Part shown: one piece after another, positions 18,861 through 27,205 of the stretch
Numbering within the stretch: the stretch's first letter is position 1
Layout: every line of letters begins with the position of its first letter
Origin: an uncultured Selenomonadales bacterium
GTDB taxonomy: Bacteria; Bacillota; Negativicutes; Selenomonadales; Selenomonadaceae
Assembly: GCA_947165145.1 (NCBI GenBank)
Contig: CAMUZG010000019.1
Coordinates: 1-45,308 of the forward strand
Direction of reading: 5' to 3'
DNA: 45,308 nt
The notes under the pieces: generated by a model
The model's database searches: none
What the model saw: only the letters and a program-made list of their open reading frames with translations
Told to the model about the DNA's origin: nothing
Position numbers and translations under genes: made by a program

Positions 18861-19301
18861 TTAGCGCGTTTCAATTTTGAGTTCTTCGGGCTTCTGTGCG
18901 GCGTAGGGGTGTTTGTCGCCGGCGAAGACGTGAAGTTTTCTGAAGAGATCCGCGCCGAGTTTGTTTTTGGGCAACATGCCTTTGACAGCGTGTTCAATGA
19001 CGCGTTCGGGGAATTTTTGCATCCACTCGCCAGCCGTAGCGTATTTGCCGCCGCCGAGATAGCCGCTGTGGTGGAAGTAAACTTTTTTGCGCAACTTTTT
19101 GCCGGTGAAAACAGCTTTGGCTGCGTTGATGATGATAACGAAGTCGCCGGTGTCGACGTGCGGCGTGAACACGGGTTTATTTTTGCCGCGAAGGACGCTC
19201 GCAACTTGAGCCGCAAGACGTCCGATAGTTTTGCCTTCGGCGTCGACGATGTACCATTTACGCTCCACGTCGCCCGCCTTTGCGATGTACGTATCTTTCA
19301 T
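18861..19301 (-). CDS. rplM: 50S ribosomal protein L13
   Basis: Large-subunit ribosomal protein of about 146 residues. Signature stretches are [33 protein letters not shown] and [12 protein letters not shown]. The start is ATG at 19301 with GGAGG seven bases upstream. The longer open frame to 19391 is only the leader. It is the first gene of the rplM-rpsI operon, driven by the promoter at 19401-19429. Confidence 0.99.
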   Translation of the reverse strand: MKDTYIAKAGDVERKWYIVDAEGKTIGRLAAQVASVLRGKNKPVFTPHVDTGDFVIIINAAKAVFTGKKLRKKVYFHHSGYLGGGKYATAGEWMQKFPERVIEHAVKGMLPKNKLGADLFRKLHVFAGDKHPYAAQKPEELKIETR

Positions 19302-19307
19302 GAAAAT

Positions 19308-19394
19308 TCCTCCATGACTGACTTTTAATTGGAACGCACGACGAAGTTCGCTGTTGTCCGGGGCTAATGGAAACAATAGGCAAACCGCCATACG
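19308..19394 (-). promoter_or_regulatory. rplM leader, candidate L13 autoregulatory region
   Basis: The roughly 90-base leader can form a hairpin TGTT-TCC / GGA-C-AACA with a nine-base loop ATTAGCCCC, near 19348-19370. L13 leaders that control their own operon are known in Firmicutes. I cannot confirm a match to that family by eye. Confidence 0.35.
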
Positions 19395-19400
19395 CCCGCG

Positions 19401-19429
19401 ATTGTAATAAAAAGTTTTTGCGCTGTCAA
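19401..19429 (-). promoter_or_regulatory. SigA promoter for rplM-rpsI
   Basis: On the minus strand a perfect TTGACA and TACAAT are separated by 17 bases, about 95 bases before the rplM start. Confidence 0.9.
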
Positions 19430-19463
19430 GGGGAATGCAGGTTTTGGCGCGACGTGACTTGGT

Positions 19464-19491
19464 TTGAAGTTTTTTATTGCCGTGATATAAT
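19464..19491 (+). promoter_or_regulatory. extended -10 promoter for the DUF3298 gene
   Basis: TTGAAG (19464-19469), a 16-base spacer and TGA-TATAAT (19483-19491). The expected start point, near 19498, falls at the GGAGGTGA ribosome binding site, so the leader would be only about a dozen bases. Confidence 0.7.
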
Positions 19492-19509
19492 TCGTCGGAG
19501 GTGATTCGT

Positions 19510-20148
19510 ATGAAAAAATTTTTGTTTGCAACGGTGCTCGCGCTGATGTTGAGCGTTCAAAGTTTTTGTTCCGCCGCGACGATTGATTCGGACTGCTTCA
19601 ATGGCGACGACAAGATGATTTATCCCGTGGTGTGCGTCGGTGACGCCGCTATCGATAAAAAAATCAACGTTGCCATCATCGCCGAGATTGATCGTTTCGT
19701 GACGGGCGTTTATCACGGTGCGCAGTCGATTGACGCTGAAGTCGCCGATATTCGCACGAATTTTGAAATCGGCTCGAACAACGCGGGCAACACCGTGATT
19801 TTGAGTATCATCTTGACCGAAAGTTGGTATTACAAAGGCGCGGCTCATCCCGCAACACTTCAACACGCGCTGAACTTCAACACGTCATCGGGCGAATTGA
19901 TGGGCGATGATTATTTGACGGACATCGGCGAATGCATTGACCGTGCGTCATTCATCGCGTCCGTCGAGAAGGCTTTAATCGCTCACTGCAAACGCGAGGG
20001 CATTGAACTTTTCAACGACGCTCTTCCGCTCAAACAGTTGCCCGAAAATTTTTATTGGGACGAAAATCTTCACCTGCACTTCATCTTCCAACATTACGAG
20101 GTTGCGCCGTACGCTGCGGGCATTATCGACGTTGACCTTAACAGCTGA
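19510..20148 (+). CDS. secreted DUF3298 (RsiV-like C-terminal domain) protein
   Basis: About 212 residues. A signal peptide of some 23 residues ([18 protein letters not shown], then CSAA) is followed by a domain like DUF3298. It has the [15 protein letters not shown] motif, a [16 protein letters not shown] segment, and near the end [24 protein letters not shown]. This domain occurs in extracytoplasmic proteins, including the lysozyme-binding anti-sigma factor RsiV and peptidoglycan-associated proteins. Here there is no membrane anchor or anti-sigma region, so it is probably a free periplasmic protein. The start is ATG at 19510 after GGAGGTGA. Function unknown. Confidence 0.82.
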   Translation: MKKFLFATVLALMLSVQSFCSAATIDSDCFNGDDKMIYPVVCVGDAAIDKKINVAIIAEIDRFVTGVYHGAQSIDAEVADIRTNFEIGSNNAGNTVILSIILTESWYYKGAAHPATLQHALNFNTSSGELMGDDYLTDIGECIDRASFIASVEKALIAHCKREGIELFNDALPLKQLPENFYWDENLHLHFIFQHYEVAPYAAGIIDVDLNS

Positions 20149-20196
20149 TTACGTTAAAATTCACGCGACGATAAATCACGACGAGGAGGAAATTTT

Positions 20197-20874
20197 ATGG
20201 CAACAATTATTGCGCCATCGATACTGTCGGCGGACTTTGCTCACTTAGCTGACGAAGTTAAAAAAGTCACAGTGGCGGGCGCGGAATACATTCACGTCGA
20301 CGTTATGGACGGTTCGTTCGTTCCCGAAATTACAATCGGCGCGGGCGTCGTCAAAGATTTACGCAAAATCACCGACGCGATTCTTGACGTTCATTTGATG
20401 GTTGAGCATCCCGAAACGCAACTTGAATCTTTTGCGAAGGCGGGCGCGAACATCATCACCTTCCACGTCGAGGCGACAAATCACTCTCACCGCGTCATAC
20501 AAAAAATCCACGAACTCGGTTGCAAAGCAGGTATCGCGCTCAATCCAGGCACGTCGCTTTCTGCCATTGAAGAGCTTATCGAGTTCGCGGACATGGCGTT
20601 GGTTATGACGGTCAATCCCGGTTACGGCGGGCAACAATTTATCGAGTCAATGCTCGGCAAAATTCACATGCTCTACCACATGATTGACGAAATGGAAACT
20701 GATTGCGACATTGAAGTTGACGGCGGCATCAACGCTGAAACGTCGGTTTTGGTTCGTGAGGCGGGCGCAAATATTTTGGTTGCGGGCTCAGCGATTTACA
20801 ATTCGGCGGACGTTGCTCAATCGATTAAAGACATTCGCGGCAAAGAAATCGTTCATCATCACCACGACGAATGA
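20197..20874 (+). CDS. rpe: ribulose-phosphate 3-epimerase
   Basis: Pentose-phosphate pathway epimerase interconverting ribulose 5-phosphate and xylulose 5-phosphate. 225 residues, TIM barrel. Motifs are IAPSILSADFAHL, HVDVMDGSFVPEITIG with the metal-binding His and catalytic Asp, DVHLMVEHPE, VMTVNPGYGGQQFIESM, and EVDGGINAET with the second catalytic Asp. The protein ends in HHHHDE, an unusual histidine-rich tail. GAGGAGG precedes the ATG. A heptad repeat begins at the stop codon and a terminator follows. Confidence 0.97.
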   Translation: MATIIAPSILSADFAHLADEVKKVTVAGAEYIHVDVMDGSFVPEITIGAGVVKDLRKITDAILDVHLMVEHPETQLESFAKAGANIITFHVEATNHSHRVIQKIHELGCKAGIALNPGTSLSAIEELIEFADMALVMTVNPGYGGQQFIESMLGKIHMLYHMIDEMETDCDIEVDGGINAETSVLVREAGANILVAGSAIYNSADVAQSIKDIRGKEIVHHHHDE

Positions 20875-20930
20875 ATTAGGAATGTGGAATTATTTGGCGC
20901 GTCATCATTCCTAATTCCTAATTCCTAATT
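20874..20930. repeat. heptad repeat, two facing arms (copy 5)
   Basis: AATTAGGAATGTGGAATT faces three ATTCCTA units. The array begins at the last base of the rpe stop codon and ends seven bases before the terminator stem. Confidence 0.85.
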
Positions 20931-20936
20931 GTTTTT

Positions 20937-20969
20937 CAGCTTCGCGTGTTGCGGGGCTGATTTTTTTTT
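20937..20969 (+). terminator. rho-independent terminator after rpe
   Basis: CAGCTTCGC pairs with GCGGGGCTG (G-U pairs allowed) around GTGTT, followed by a run of nine Ts. Confidence 0.8.
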
Positions 20970-21014
20970 GCGATAATCGGCGTCAACAATGCGCAATGAA
21001 TTGAGGCGATTATT

Positions 21015-22469
21015 TTGACAAACGAATATTTGACGCAAGACCGCGCTCCGATATTGGAAGCTCTGACGAAAATGAAGGCGACAAGACTCGTGCCCTTCGA
21101 CGTGCCTGGACATAAACGCGGACGCGGCAATCGTGAACTGGCGGACTTTCTCGGACAAACGTGCCTTGACGTCGACGTGAACTCGATGAAACCGCTTGAC
21201 AATCTGTGTCACCCCGTCAGCGTGATTCGTGACGCAGAAATTTTGGCGGCGGAAGCGTTCGGTGCGGCGCATTCATTTTTGATGATCGGCGGAACAACTT
21301 CGGCGGTGCAGGCAATGATTCTCGCGACGTGCAAGCCTGGCGACAAAATCATTCTGCCGCGAAATGTTCACCGCTCGGCAATCAACGCGTTGATTCTCTG
21401 CGGCGCAATTCCCGTCTACGTCAATCCGCAAGTTGACGCTCGGCTCGGAATTTCTCTCGGCATGAAGGTTGAAGAAGTCATCGCGGCGATTGAACATAAT
21501 CCCGACGCAAAAGCAGTTCTCGTCAACAATCCGACTTACTACGGCATTTGCTCCGACATCGCCACGATAACCAAAGTCGCGCACGCTCACGGCATGAAAC
21601 TTTTGGCGGACGAAGCTCACGGCACGCATTTTTATTTCAACAAAAAATTGCCACCTTCGGCAATGTCGGTCGGCGCAGATATGGCGGCGGTCTCCATGCA
21701 CAAATCAGGCGGCTCGTTGACGCAAAGTTCGCTACTCTTGACGGGCAAAAATATCAACGCGGGCTACGTTCACCAAATCATCAACCTCACGCAATCGACA
21801 AGCGGTTCATATCTTTTAATGGCAAGCCTCGACATTTCGCGACGCAATTTGGCTTTGCGCGGCGAAGAAATTTTCAACAAGGTGATTGAGCTGGTCGAGT
21901 ACGCTCGCGACGAAATTAATTTTCTCGGCGGCTGGTACGCTTACGGCAAAGAACTTGTTGACGGCAATTCCGTTTTCGATTTCGACGTGACGAAGCTGTC
22001 GATTTTCACGAGAGCGGTTGGTTTGGCGGGCGTGGAAGTTTACGACATTTTGCGCGACGAATACGATATTCAGCTTGAATTCGGCGACATTGCGAACATT
22101 TTGGCTTACGTGTCCGTCGGCGACCGCGTCAAGGATATTGAACGGCTCGTTAGTGCTTTGGCGGACATCAAGCGCATTTATCGCAAAGATTCTTCGCGGT
22201 TGATGAAAGTCGAATACATTGACCCGATTGTCGACGCCGCGCCCAAAGCTGCTTTTTACTCCGAAAAAGTTTCGTTGCCGATTGATGAGACTGTTGGCAA
22301 GACCGCCGCTGAGTTTCTGATGTGTTATCCGCCAGGCATTCCGATACTCGCACCAGGCGAACGCATCACGAAAGAAATTTTGGATTACGTGCACTACGCC
22401 AAACGCAAAGGTTGCCAAATGACGGGTCCCGAAGACATGAGCATTCAACGCCTGCAAGTCATGGCTTGA
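21015..22469 (+). CDS. Orn/Lys/Arg decarboxylase, SpeA-like
   Basis: PLP-dependent basic amino acid decarboxylase of about 484 residues, the short Firmicute type (SpeA/YaaO class) that opens polyamine or cadaverine synthesis. Motifs are FDVPGHKRGRGN near the N-terminus, GGTTSAVQAM, LADEAHGTHFYF, the PLP lysine in SMHKSGGSLTQSSLLL, and the C-terminal YPPGIPILAPGE. The start is TTG at 21015, with TGAGGCG about eight bases upstream. Whether arginine, lysine or ornithine is the substrate cannot be told from sequence. It converges with the next gene, with only ten bases between the stops. Confidence 0.9.
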   Translation: MTNEYLTQDRAPILEALTKMKATRLVPFDVPGHKRGRGNRELADFLGQTCLDVDVNSMKPLDNLCHPVSVIRDAEILAAEAFGAAHSFLMIGGTTSAVQAMILATCKPGDKIILPRNVHRSAINALILCGAIPVYVNPQVDARLGISLGMKVEEVIAAIEHNPDAKAVLVNNPTYYGICSDIATITKVAHAHGMKLLADEAHGTHFYFNKKLPPSAMSVGADMAAVSMHKSGGSLTQSSLLLTGKNINAGYVHQIINLTQSTSGSYLLMASLDISRRNLALRGEEIFNKVIELVEYARDEINFLGGWYAYGKELVDGNSVFDFDVTKLSIFTRAVGLAGVEVYDILRDEYDIQLEFGDIANILAYVSVGDRVKDIERLVSALADIKRIYRKDSSRLMKVEYIDPIVDAAPKAAFYSEKVSLPIDETVGKTAAEFLMCYPPGIPILAPGERITKEILDYVHYAKRKGCQMTGPEDMSIQRLQVMA

Positions 22470-22479
22470 CGTTCACGCT

Positions 22480-22845
22480 TCAGCCCATGAGCGCGATTAT
22501 CAAAACCACTATAACGAAAATGACGCCAGGAGCCGCCGTCATGAATATTGTCAGCAAATGCGATATAACGTCGCTTACCTCGGAAGATTTTTTGTTGCGA
22601 ACGGCGTCAAGCAAATCGTAGCGCAACTTGTCAATCGTCCTGTTGATGTCGCGAACTTCGCGGCGGATTTCTTCCGTCTCATAAGCAACCTTTTCAAGCT
22701 TGTAGGTGAGCACGTCGAGTTCATTGTTGAGCTTGCCGCGAACAACGTCCAATTCGCCCTGAAGTTGCCGATTAGTCTCGGTGAGCTCGTTCAATTCGCT
22801 TTTCATGAGCGCGGTTTGGTCGACGGGTTTTTTCAAATCAATCAT
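22480..22845 (-). CDS. coiled-coil protein with C-terminal membrane anchor, unknown function
   Basis: About 121 residues. The region from about 10 to 85 is rich in heptad-spaced Leu/Val with alternating charges (ELNELTETNRQLQGELDVVR; YETEEIRREVRDINRTIDKL) and should form a coiled coil. The C-terminal 25 residues (MTAAPGVIFVIVVLIIALMG) form one membrane helix, so the coil probably faces the cytoplasm from a tail anchor. The start is ATG at 22845 with AAGGAGTG upstream. The longer open frame to 23358 runs antisense through the binding-protein gene and is not believed. Divergent from that gene with 60 bases between starts. Confidence 0.72.
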   Translation of the reverse strand: MIDLKKPVDQTALMKSELNELTETNRQLQGELDVVRGKLNNELDVLTYKLEKVAYETEEIRREVRDINRTIDKLRYDLLDAVRNKKSSEVSDVISHLLTIFMTAAPGVIFVIVVLIIALMG

Positions 22846-22905
22846 GACGATCACTCCTTCCGCGCCGATTGTATCACAGAAAATTTTATTCGGAGGAAAA
22901 ATATT

Positions 22906-23856
22906 TTGACTGCAAAAAAATTTCTCGGAGCAATTCTCGCCGCAAGTGTCCTGTTGACTGGTTGCGGTAATGCCAATGAGCCGGCAACGTCTGAAACTGT
23001 TCAAACCGCAAATTTCGCGACGATTGTTGATGACGCGGGCAGAACCGTCACGCTCAATCAAAAGCCGTTTAGAATTGTCGTCACAAGCGCGGGTTTTCTT
23101 GAGCCGCTCAAAGCCGTCAACTGCAACGTCGTCGGTCGTCCCGATTCCAAAAATCAAATGCCTGATTGGGCGAAAAATTTGCCGAGTATCGGACAAGTTT
23201 ATCAAATCGACACGGAACGATTGATTGCCTGTGCGCCTGACCTCGTTATCGTCAACAAAGGCATGAACGAAAAACTTTTGCCCGTCCTCGACGAAAATAA
23301 AATTCCCGCGCTTATTATTGAGCTCAAAACTTACGACGACGTTAAACGCGGACTGCAAACCTTCGCAAAGTTGAGCGGCGAAAAATCTTCAGCAGACGAT
23401 TTGATTCAGCAAATGGACACCGACATTGCCGAAGTTATCGAACGTGTGCCGAAAGACAAATTACGCGTTGCAATTCTCCACTCGACCGCGCAGGGCTTGA
23501 GCGTTCAACTCGACGGCAGCATTGCAGGTTCAATCGTCAAGATGTTCGGTTGGGAAAATGTCGCCGCAGGTATGACGCCGCTTGAAAAAAATCCCGACGC
23601 CGCGCCGTACAGCATGGAGACTCTTGCCGAACAAAATCCCGAAATTATTTTCGTGACGAGCATGGGCGACCTTGACAAAATCAAAGCCAACATGAACGCC
23701 GCAATCGCCGCAAATGACGCGTGGCAAGCAATCGGTGCCGTCAAGAATAATCGACTGTACTTTTTGCCGCAAGATTTATTTTTGCTCAGTCCTGGTCTAA
23801 AATATCCCGAAGCCGTCAAGAAGTTGGCGGAGCTCATTTATCCCGAAAAATTTTGA
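22906..23856 (+). CDS. ABC transporter substrate-binding lipoprotein (iron-siderophore/cobalamin type)
   Basis: About 316 residues. A lipoprotein signal (AKKFLGAILAASVLLTGCG) with lipobox LLTGC anchors it to a membrane. The body is a helical-backbone periplasmic binding protein of the FepB/BtuF family: VDDAGRTVTLNQKPFRIVV, LPSIGQVYQIDTERLIACAP with DLVIV, and LAEQNPEIIFV. The start is TTG at 22906 with CGGAGG upstream; it also gives a normal signal peptide, whereas the longer frame does not. Ligand may be ferric siderophore, heme or cobalamin. No permease or ATPase gene is adjacent; the next gene 12 bases on is a DNA methyltransferase. Confidence 0.88.
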   Translation: MTAKKFLGAILAASVLLTGCGNANEPATSETVQTANFATIVDDAGRTVTLNQKPFRIVVTSAGFLEPLKAVNCNVVGRPDSKNQMPDWAKNLPSIGQVYQIDTERLIACAPDLVIVNKGMNEKLLPVLDENKIPALIIELKTYDDVKRGLQTFAKLSGEKSSADDLIQQMDTDIAEVIERVPKDKLRVAILHSTAQGLSVQLDGSIAGSIVKMFGWENVAAGMTPLEKNPDAAPYSMETLAEQNPEIIFVTSMGDLDKIKANMNAAIAANDAWQAIGAVKNNRLYFLPQDLFLLSPGLKYPEAVKKLAELIYPEKF

Positions 23857-23868
23857 GGAGGAATTTTC

Positions 23869-24921
23869 ATGGCGGGCAACAAAAATTTAAATTCTGCGGC
23901 ACGTGCCAAGAAAGACGAATTCTATACGCAACTTACCGACATTGAACGGGAATTGCAATGGTATCGGAATCACTTCGCGGACAAAATTATTTTCTGCAAC
24001 TGCGACGATCCGTTCGAGAGCCAATTTTTCTTTTTCTTCGCGATGAATTTCAACTTCCTCAAGCTCAAGCGGCTGATTGTCACGAGTTACACCGGTTCGC
24101 CAGTGCAAGGCGATTTGTTCAATCCTGTTGACGACGACAAGCCCGCGTACAAAGTCGAAATCAATCGCATTGACAAAGACCCGTTCGACTGGACGGACGT
24201 TACCGCACTCATGAACGAGTTAAAAGACGCACTCGGCAAAAATAATTCCGCGACCGTCAACGAAAATACGCTGTCACTGCTCAAAGGCGACGGAACTTTT
24301 TGCGCGGGAGATTTTCGCTCAAAAGAATGCGTCGGACTTCTCAAGCAAGCCGATATTGTCGTCACGAACCCGCCGTTTAGTTTGTTTAGAGAATTCGTCG
24401 CCCAACTCGTCAAGTTCGACAAAAAATTTCTCATAATCGGCAACCAAAACGCAATCACTTACAAAGAAATTTTCCCGCTCATCATGGAAAATAAAATCTG
24501 GCTCGGCTACGGTTTTCGCAGTAATGTAGGCTTTTTCACAAGCGATTACGAAGATACGGCGACTGCTTCACAACACCGCGAAGGCATGATTCGAGTTTCG
24601 GGCGTTAATTGGTTCACGAACTTGGAAATTTCCAAACGTCATCATAAAATCGAAATGGTTCGTTCGTACAAAGACAATCCCGAAATGTTTCCGCGCTACG
24701 ACAACTACGACGCGATTGAAGTTGCAAAGACCTGCGACATTCCCGAAGATTATTTTGGCGTGATGGGCGTCCCGATTACTTTTCTCGATAAATATTGTCC
24801 CGAACAATTTGAAATCGTCGGTAATGCTAGTTCCTATGGCGTTGACGGTTATTCGCTGTGTTCGGCACTTTACATCAACGGCAGAAAAATTTTCAAGCGG
24901 ATTTTGATTCGGAGGCGATAA
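23869..24921 (+). CDS. EcoRI-family adenine-specific DNA methyltransferase
   Basis: About 350 residues, similar in plan to the EcoRI modification methylase family. Seen: an N-terminal LNSAARAKKDEFYTQLTDIE segment typical of the family, IIFCNCDDPFESQF (cofactor-side region), the amino-methyltransferase catalytic motif NPPF in ADIVVTNPPFSLFREFVAQL, and a family-like end INGRKIFKRILIRRR. It should methylate adenine in a defined DNA site using S-adenosylmethionine. GAGGAGG precedes the ATG. Its stop is three bases before the ATG of a DUF262-HNH nuclease gene whose ribosome binding site lies in the methyltransferase end, so the two are tightly coupled. The target sequence cannot be predicted. Confidence 0.88.
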   Translation: MAGNKNLNSAARAKKDEFYTQLTDIERELQWYRNHFADKIIFCNCDDPFESQFFFFFAMNFNFLKLKRLIVTSYTGSPVQGDLFNPVDDDKPAYKVEINRIDKDPFDWTDVTALMNELKDALGKNNSATVNENTLSLLKGDGTFCAGDFRSKECVGLLKQADIVVTNPPFSLFREFVAQLVKFDKKFLIIGNQNAITYKEIFPLIMENKIWLGYGFRSNVGFFTSDYEDTATASQHREGMIRVSGVNWFTNLEISKRHHKIEMVRSYKDNPEMFPRYDNYDAIEVAKTCDIPEDYFGVMGVPITFLDKYCPEQFEIVGNASSYGVDGYSLCSALYINGRKIFKRILIRRR

Positions 24922-24924
24922 ATT

Positions 24925-26022
24925 ATGGCAATGGAAATTGAGTTGCACGAAGTCACGGTTGCAGAAGTCAGCGACGGCTATCAGAATTTGCATGAAGACG
25001 GCGTCTTCGGCTACGGCGGCAAACTCGACATTCGCCCGCAATATCAGCGTTACTTCATTTACAAAGAAAATCAGCGCGACGAGGTTATTCGCACGGTGAA
25101 GAAAAATTTTCCGCTGAACGTGATGTATTGGGTGATTCGCGACGACGGGACTTTTGAGGTAATGGACGGGCAACAGCGCACGATTTCGATTTGCGACTAC
25201 GTGAACAACGTCTTTTCCGTGGACGGGCAATATTTTCAAAGCTTGTCGGCAAAAGTTAAGCAGACGATTTTGGATTACAAGTTGACGGTGTATTTTTGTC
25301 GCGGGGACGACGACGATAAACTTGCGTGGTTTCAAGTGGTGAACATTGCGGGCGAAAAACTTTATGACCAAGAGATTCGCAACGCGATTTATGCCGGCAA
25401 CTTCGTCAACGAGGCGCGAGCGTTCTTTTCGCGAAATAATTGCCCCGCGTATACTTTGGCAAAAGATTACATGGACGGCAAGCCGATTCGCCAAAAATAT
25501 TTCGAGACGGCGTTGGAGTGGATATGCGATTTGCAACGGCGCACGATTGAAGATTATATGGCGGCTCACAAACACGGCGACGCTGAAGAACTCAAGCAAT
25601 ATTTTCGTGACGTGATTGCCTGGGTTAAAAAAATTTTCCCGAAATGTCGCGTGAAGCAGATGAAAGGTTTGCCGTGGGGAATTTTCTACAACAAATATTC
25701 TGCCGAGACTTTTGACGCCGACGATTTGGAGAAAAAAATTTCGCGCCTGCTGAAAGACAACGAAGTCACGAACAAGCGCGGCATTTACGAATATCTTTTG
25801 AGCGGCGACGAAAAACATTTGAGCTTGCGGACGTTCGACGACGACATCAAAGAAATTGTTTACGAGAGACAAAACGGCAACTGCGCGACGTGCGGCAAAC
25901 ATTGTGAGCTTGCGGCAATGGAAGCAGACCATATCGACCCGTGGAGCAAAGGCGGCAAGACTGTTGAAAAAAATTGCCAGATGCTGTGCAAGTCGTGCAA
26001 TCGCCGCAAAAGTAACCGTTAA
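24925..26022 (+). CDS. DUF262 and HNH endonuclease domain protein
   Basis: About 365 residues. The N-terminal DUF262 (ParB/Srx-like, GmrS-type) domain shows IRPQYQRYFIYKENQRDEVI and the hallmark DGQQRTISI motif at about residue 85. The middle is a helical region. The C-terminus (about 310-365) is an HNH nuclease with two Cys pairs (CATCGKHC and CKSCNRRK) around EADHIDPWSKGGKTVEKN, giving the catalytic histidine and metal site. DUF262-HNH architecture is known from modification-sensing or phage-defence nucleases. Here the partner is an adenine methyltransferase, which suggests a restriction partner. GGAGGCGATAAATT precedes the ATG. A terminator follows directly. Confidence 0.85.
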   Translation: MAMEIELHEVTVAEVSDGYQNLHEDGVFGYGGKLDIRPQYQRYFIYKENQRDEVIRTVKKNFPLNVMYWVIRDDGTFEVMDGQQRTISICDYVNNVFSVDGQYFQSLSAKVKQTILDYKLTVYFCRGDDDDKLAWFQVVNIAGEKLYDQEIRNAIYAGNFVNEARAFFSRNNCPAYTLAKDYMDGKPIRQKYFETALEWICDLQRRTIEDYMAAHKHGDAEELKQYFRDVIAWVKKIFPKCRVKQMKGLPWGIFYNKYSAETFDADDLEKKISRLLKDNEVTNKRGIYEYLLSGDEKHLSLRTFDDDIKEIVYERQNGNCATCGKHCELAAMEADHIDPWSKGGKTVEKNCQMLCKSCNRRKSNR

Positions 26023-26056
26023 CAAAAAAAGCGCGGATTGTTCCGCACTCTTTTTC
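26023..26056. terminator. bidirectional terminator between the nuclease gene and wecB
   Basis: GCGCGGA and TCCGCAC-type arms around TTGT are flanked by A7 on the left and T5 on the right. It serves the convergent nuclease and wecB genes. Confidence 0.8.
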
Positions 26057-27203
26057 AGTTTGTGAATTCGTCTGGACGATTCGATAAAAATTTGTGTCGC
26101 CAAAGCAGAGCCTTGACGATACGTTCGGCAGCGTGCCCGTCACCGTAAGGACTGCGAGCTTCAGCCATTTTGCGATATTGAGCCGAGTCGCTGAGCAAAA
26201 TTTTCGCCGCGCCGTAAACTTTATCTTGATTCGTGCCGATAAGCTTGACTGTGCCCGCGTCGACGGCTTCGGGACGTTCGGTAGTATCACGCAGAACGAG
26301 GACAGGTTTGCCGAGAGCGGGAGCTTCTTCCTGCACGCCGCCCGAATCAGTCAAAATCAACGTCGCGCGATTCATCAAATTTGCGAACGGCTCATAATCG
26401 AGCGGGTCAATCAGAATTACGCGTTCAAGGTCGCCGAGTTCTTCTTTGACGACTTCGCGGACTTTAGGATTTTTGTGCACGGGGAAAATAATTTCGACGT
26501 CGGAAAAATCTTCAACGATAGCTTTCAACGCTTTGTAAACCTGTCGCATAGGCTCACCGAGATTTTCGCGGCGGTGCGTCGTGACAAGAACAATCCGCTT
26601 GCTGAAGTCGATGCGGGACAATGCGTCCGTGAACTCGAAATCTGCGCGGACGATCTGATAAAGCGCGTCAATGACGGTGTTGCCCGTGACGAAAATTTTT
26701 TCAGAGTCGACGCCTTCACGCAGGAGATTTTCTTTTGCGGTCGATGTCGGTGCGAAATTCAAATCAGCAAGCGAGCCTGTCAGCCGACGGTTCATTTCTT
26801 CGGGATAAGGCGAAAATTTATTTTGCGTGCGAAGACCGGCTTCGACGTGTCCGACTTCAATTTGATGATAGTAAGCCGCCAACGCTCCCGCAAAAGTTGT
26901 GGTAGTGTCGCCATGCACGAGAACAACGTCAGGCGTCGCCGAGCTGAAAACTTTATCAAGTCCGAGCAGTGCGCGGCTTGTTATGTCGAAAAGCGTCTGT
27001 CCTTCCGACATGATGTTCAAGTCGAAGTTCGGGCGAATGTTGAAGAGATTCAAAACCTGGTCGAGCATCTCGCGATGTTGAGCCGTGACAGCAACGAGCG
27101 GTTCGATTGCGTCGGGATATTTGTACAGTTCCAACACGACGGGAGCCATTTTGATTGCTTCGGGGCGCGTGCCGAACACTGACATTACTTTTACTTTTTT
27201 CAT
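26055..27203 (-). CDS. wecB: UDP-N-acetylglucosamine 2-epimerase (non-hydrolysing)
   Basis: Converts UDP-GlcNAc to UDP-ManNAc for surface polysaccharide. About 382 residues with the full set of family motifs: SVFGTRPEAIKMAPV, VHGDTTTTFAGALAA, GHVEAGLRT, YPEEMNRRLTGSLADL, TTHRRENLG and DSGGVQEEAPALGKPVLVLR followed by ERPEAV. The start is ATG at 27203 (MKKVKVMSVFG). The bases upstream are a heptad repeat arm (GGAATTAGGAATTGGTT) that must serve as ribosome binding site. It follows tagO by 30 bases, so the two are co-transcribed. MnaA is an equivalent name. Confidence 0.95.
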   Translation of the reverse strand: MKKVKVMSVFGTRPEAIKMAPVVLELYKYPDAIEPLVAVTAQHREMLDQVLNLFNIRPNFDLNIMSEGQTLFDITSRALLGLDKVFSSATPDVVLVHGDTTTTFAGALAAYYHQIEVGHVEAGLRTQNKFSPYPEEMNRRLTGSLADLNFAPTSTAKENLLREGVDSEKIFVTGNTVIDALYQIVRADFEFTDALSRIDFSKRIVLVTTHRRENLGEPMRQVYKALKAIVEDFSDVEIIFPVHKNPKVREVVKEELGDLERVILIDPLDYEPFANLMNRATLILTDSGGVQEEAPALGKPVLVLRDTTERPEAVDAGTVKLIGTNQDKVYGAAKILLSDSAQYRKMAEARSPYGDGHAAERIVKALLWRHKFLSNRPDEFTN

Positions 27204-27205
27204 AA

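Noticed and set aside
22846-23358. N-terminal extension of the coiled-coil gene
   Set aside because: The extension is antisense to the binding-lipoprotein gene, and a ribosome binding site marks the internal ATG at 22845.
24568-26103. 511-codon open frame on the minus strand
   Set aside because: It runs antisense through the methyltransferase and DUF262-HNH genes, has no ribosome binding site and no recognisable domain. The plus-strand genes have clear motifs.
26094-27182. 362-codon open frame on the plus strand
   Set aside because: Antisense to wecB, which has all family motifs.
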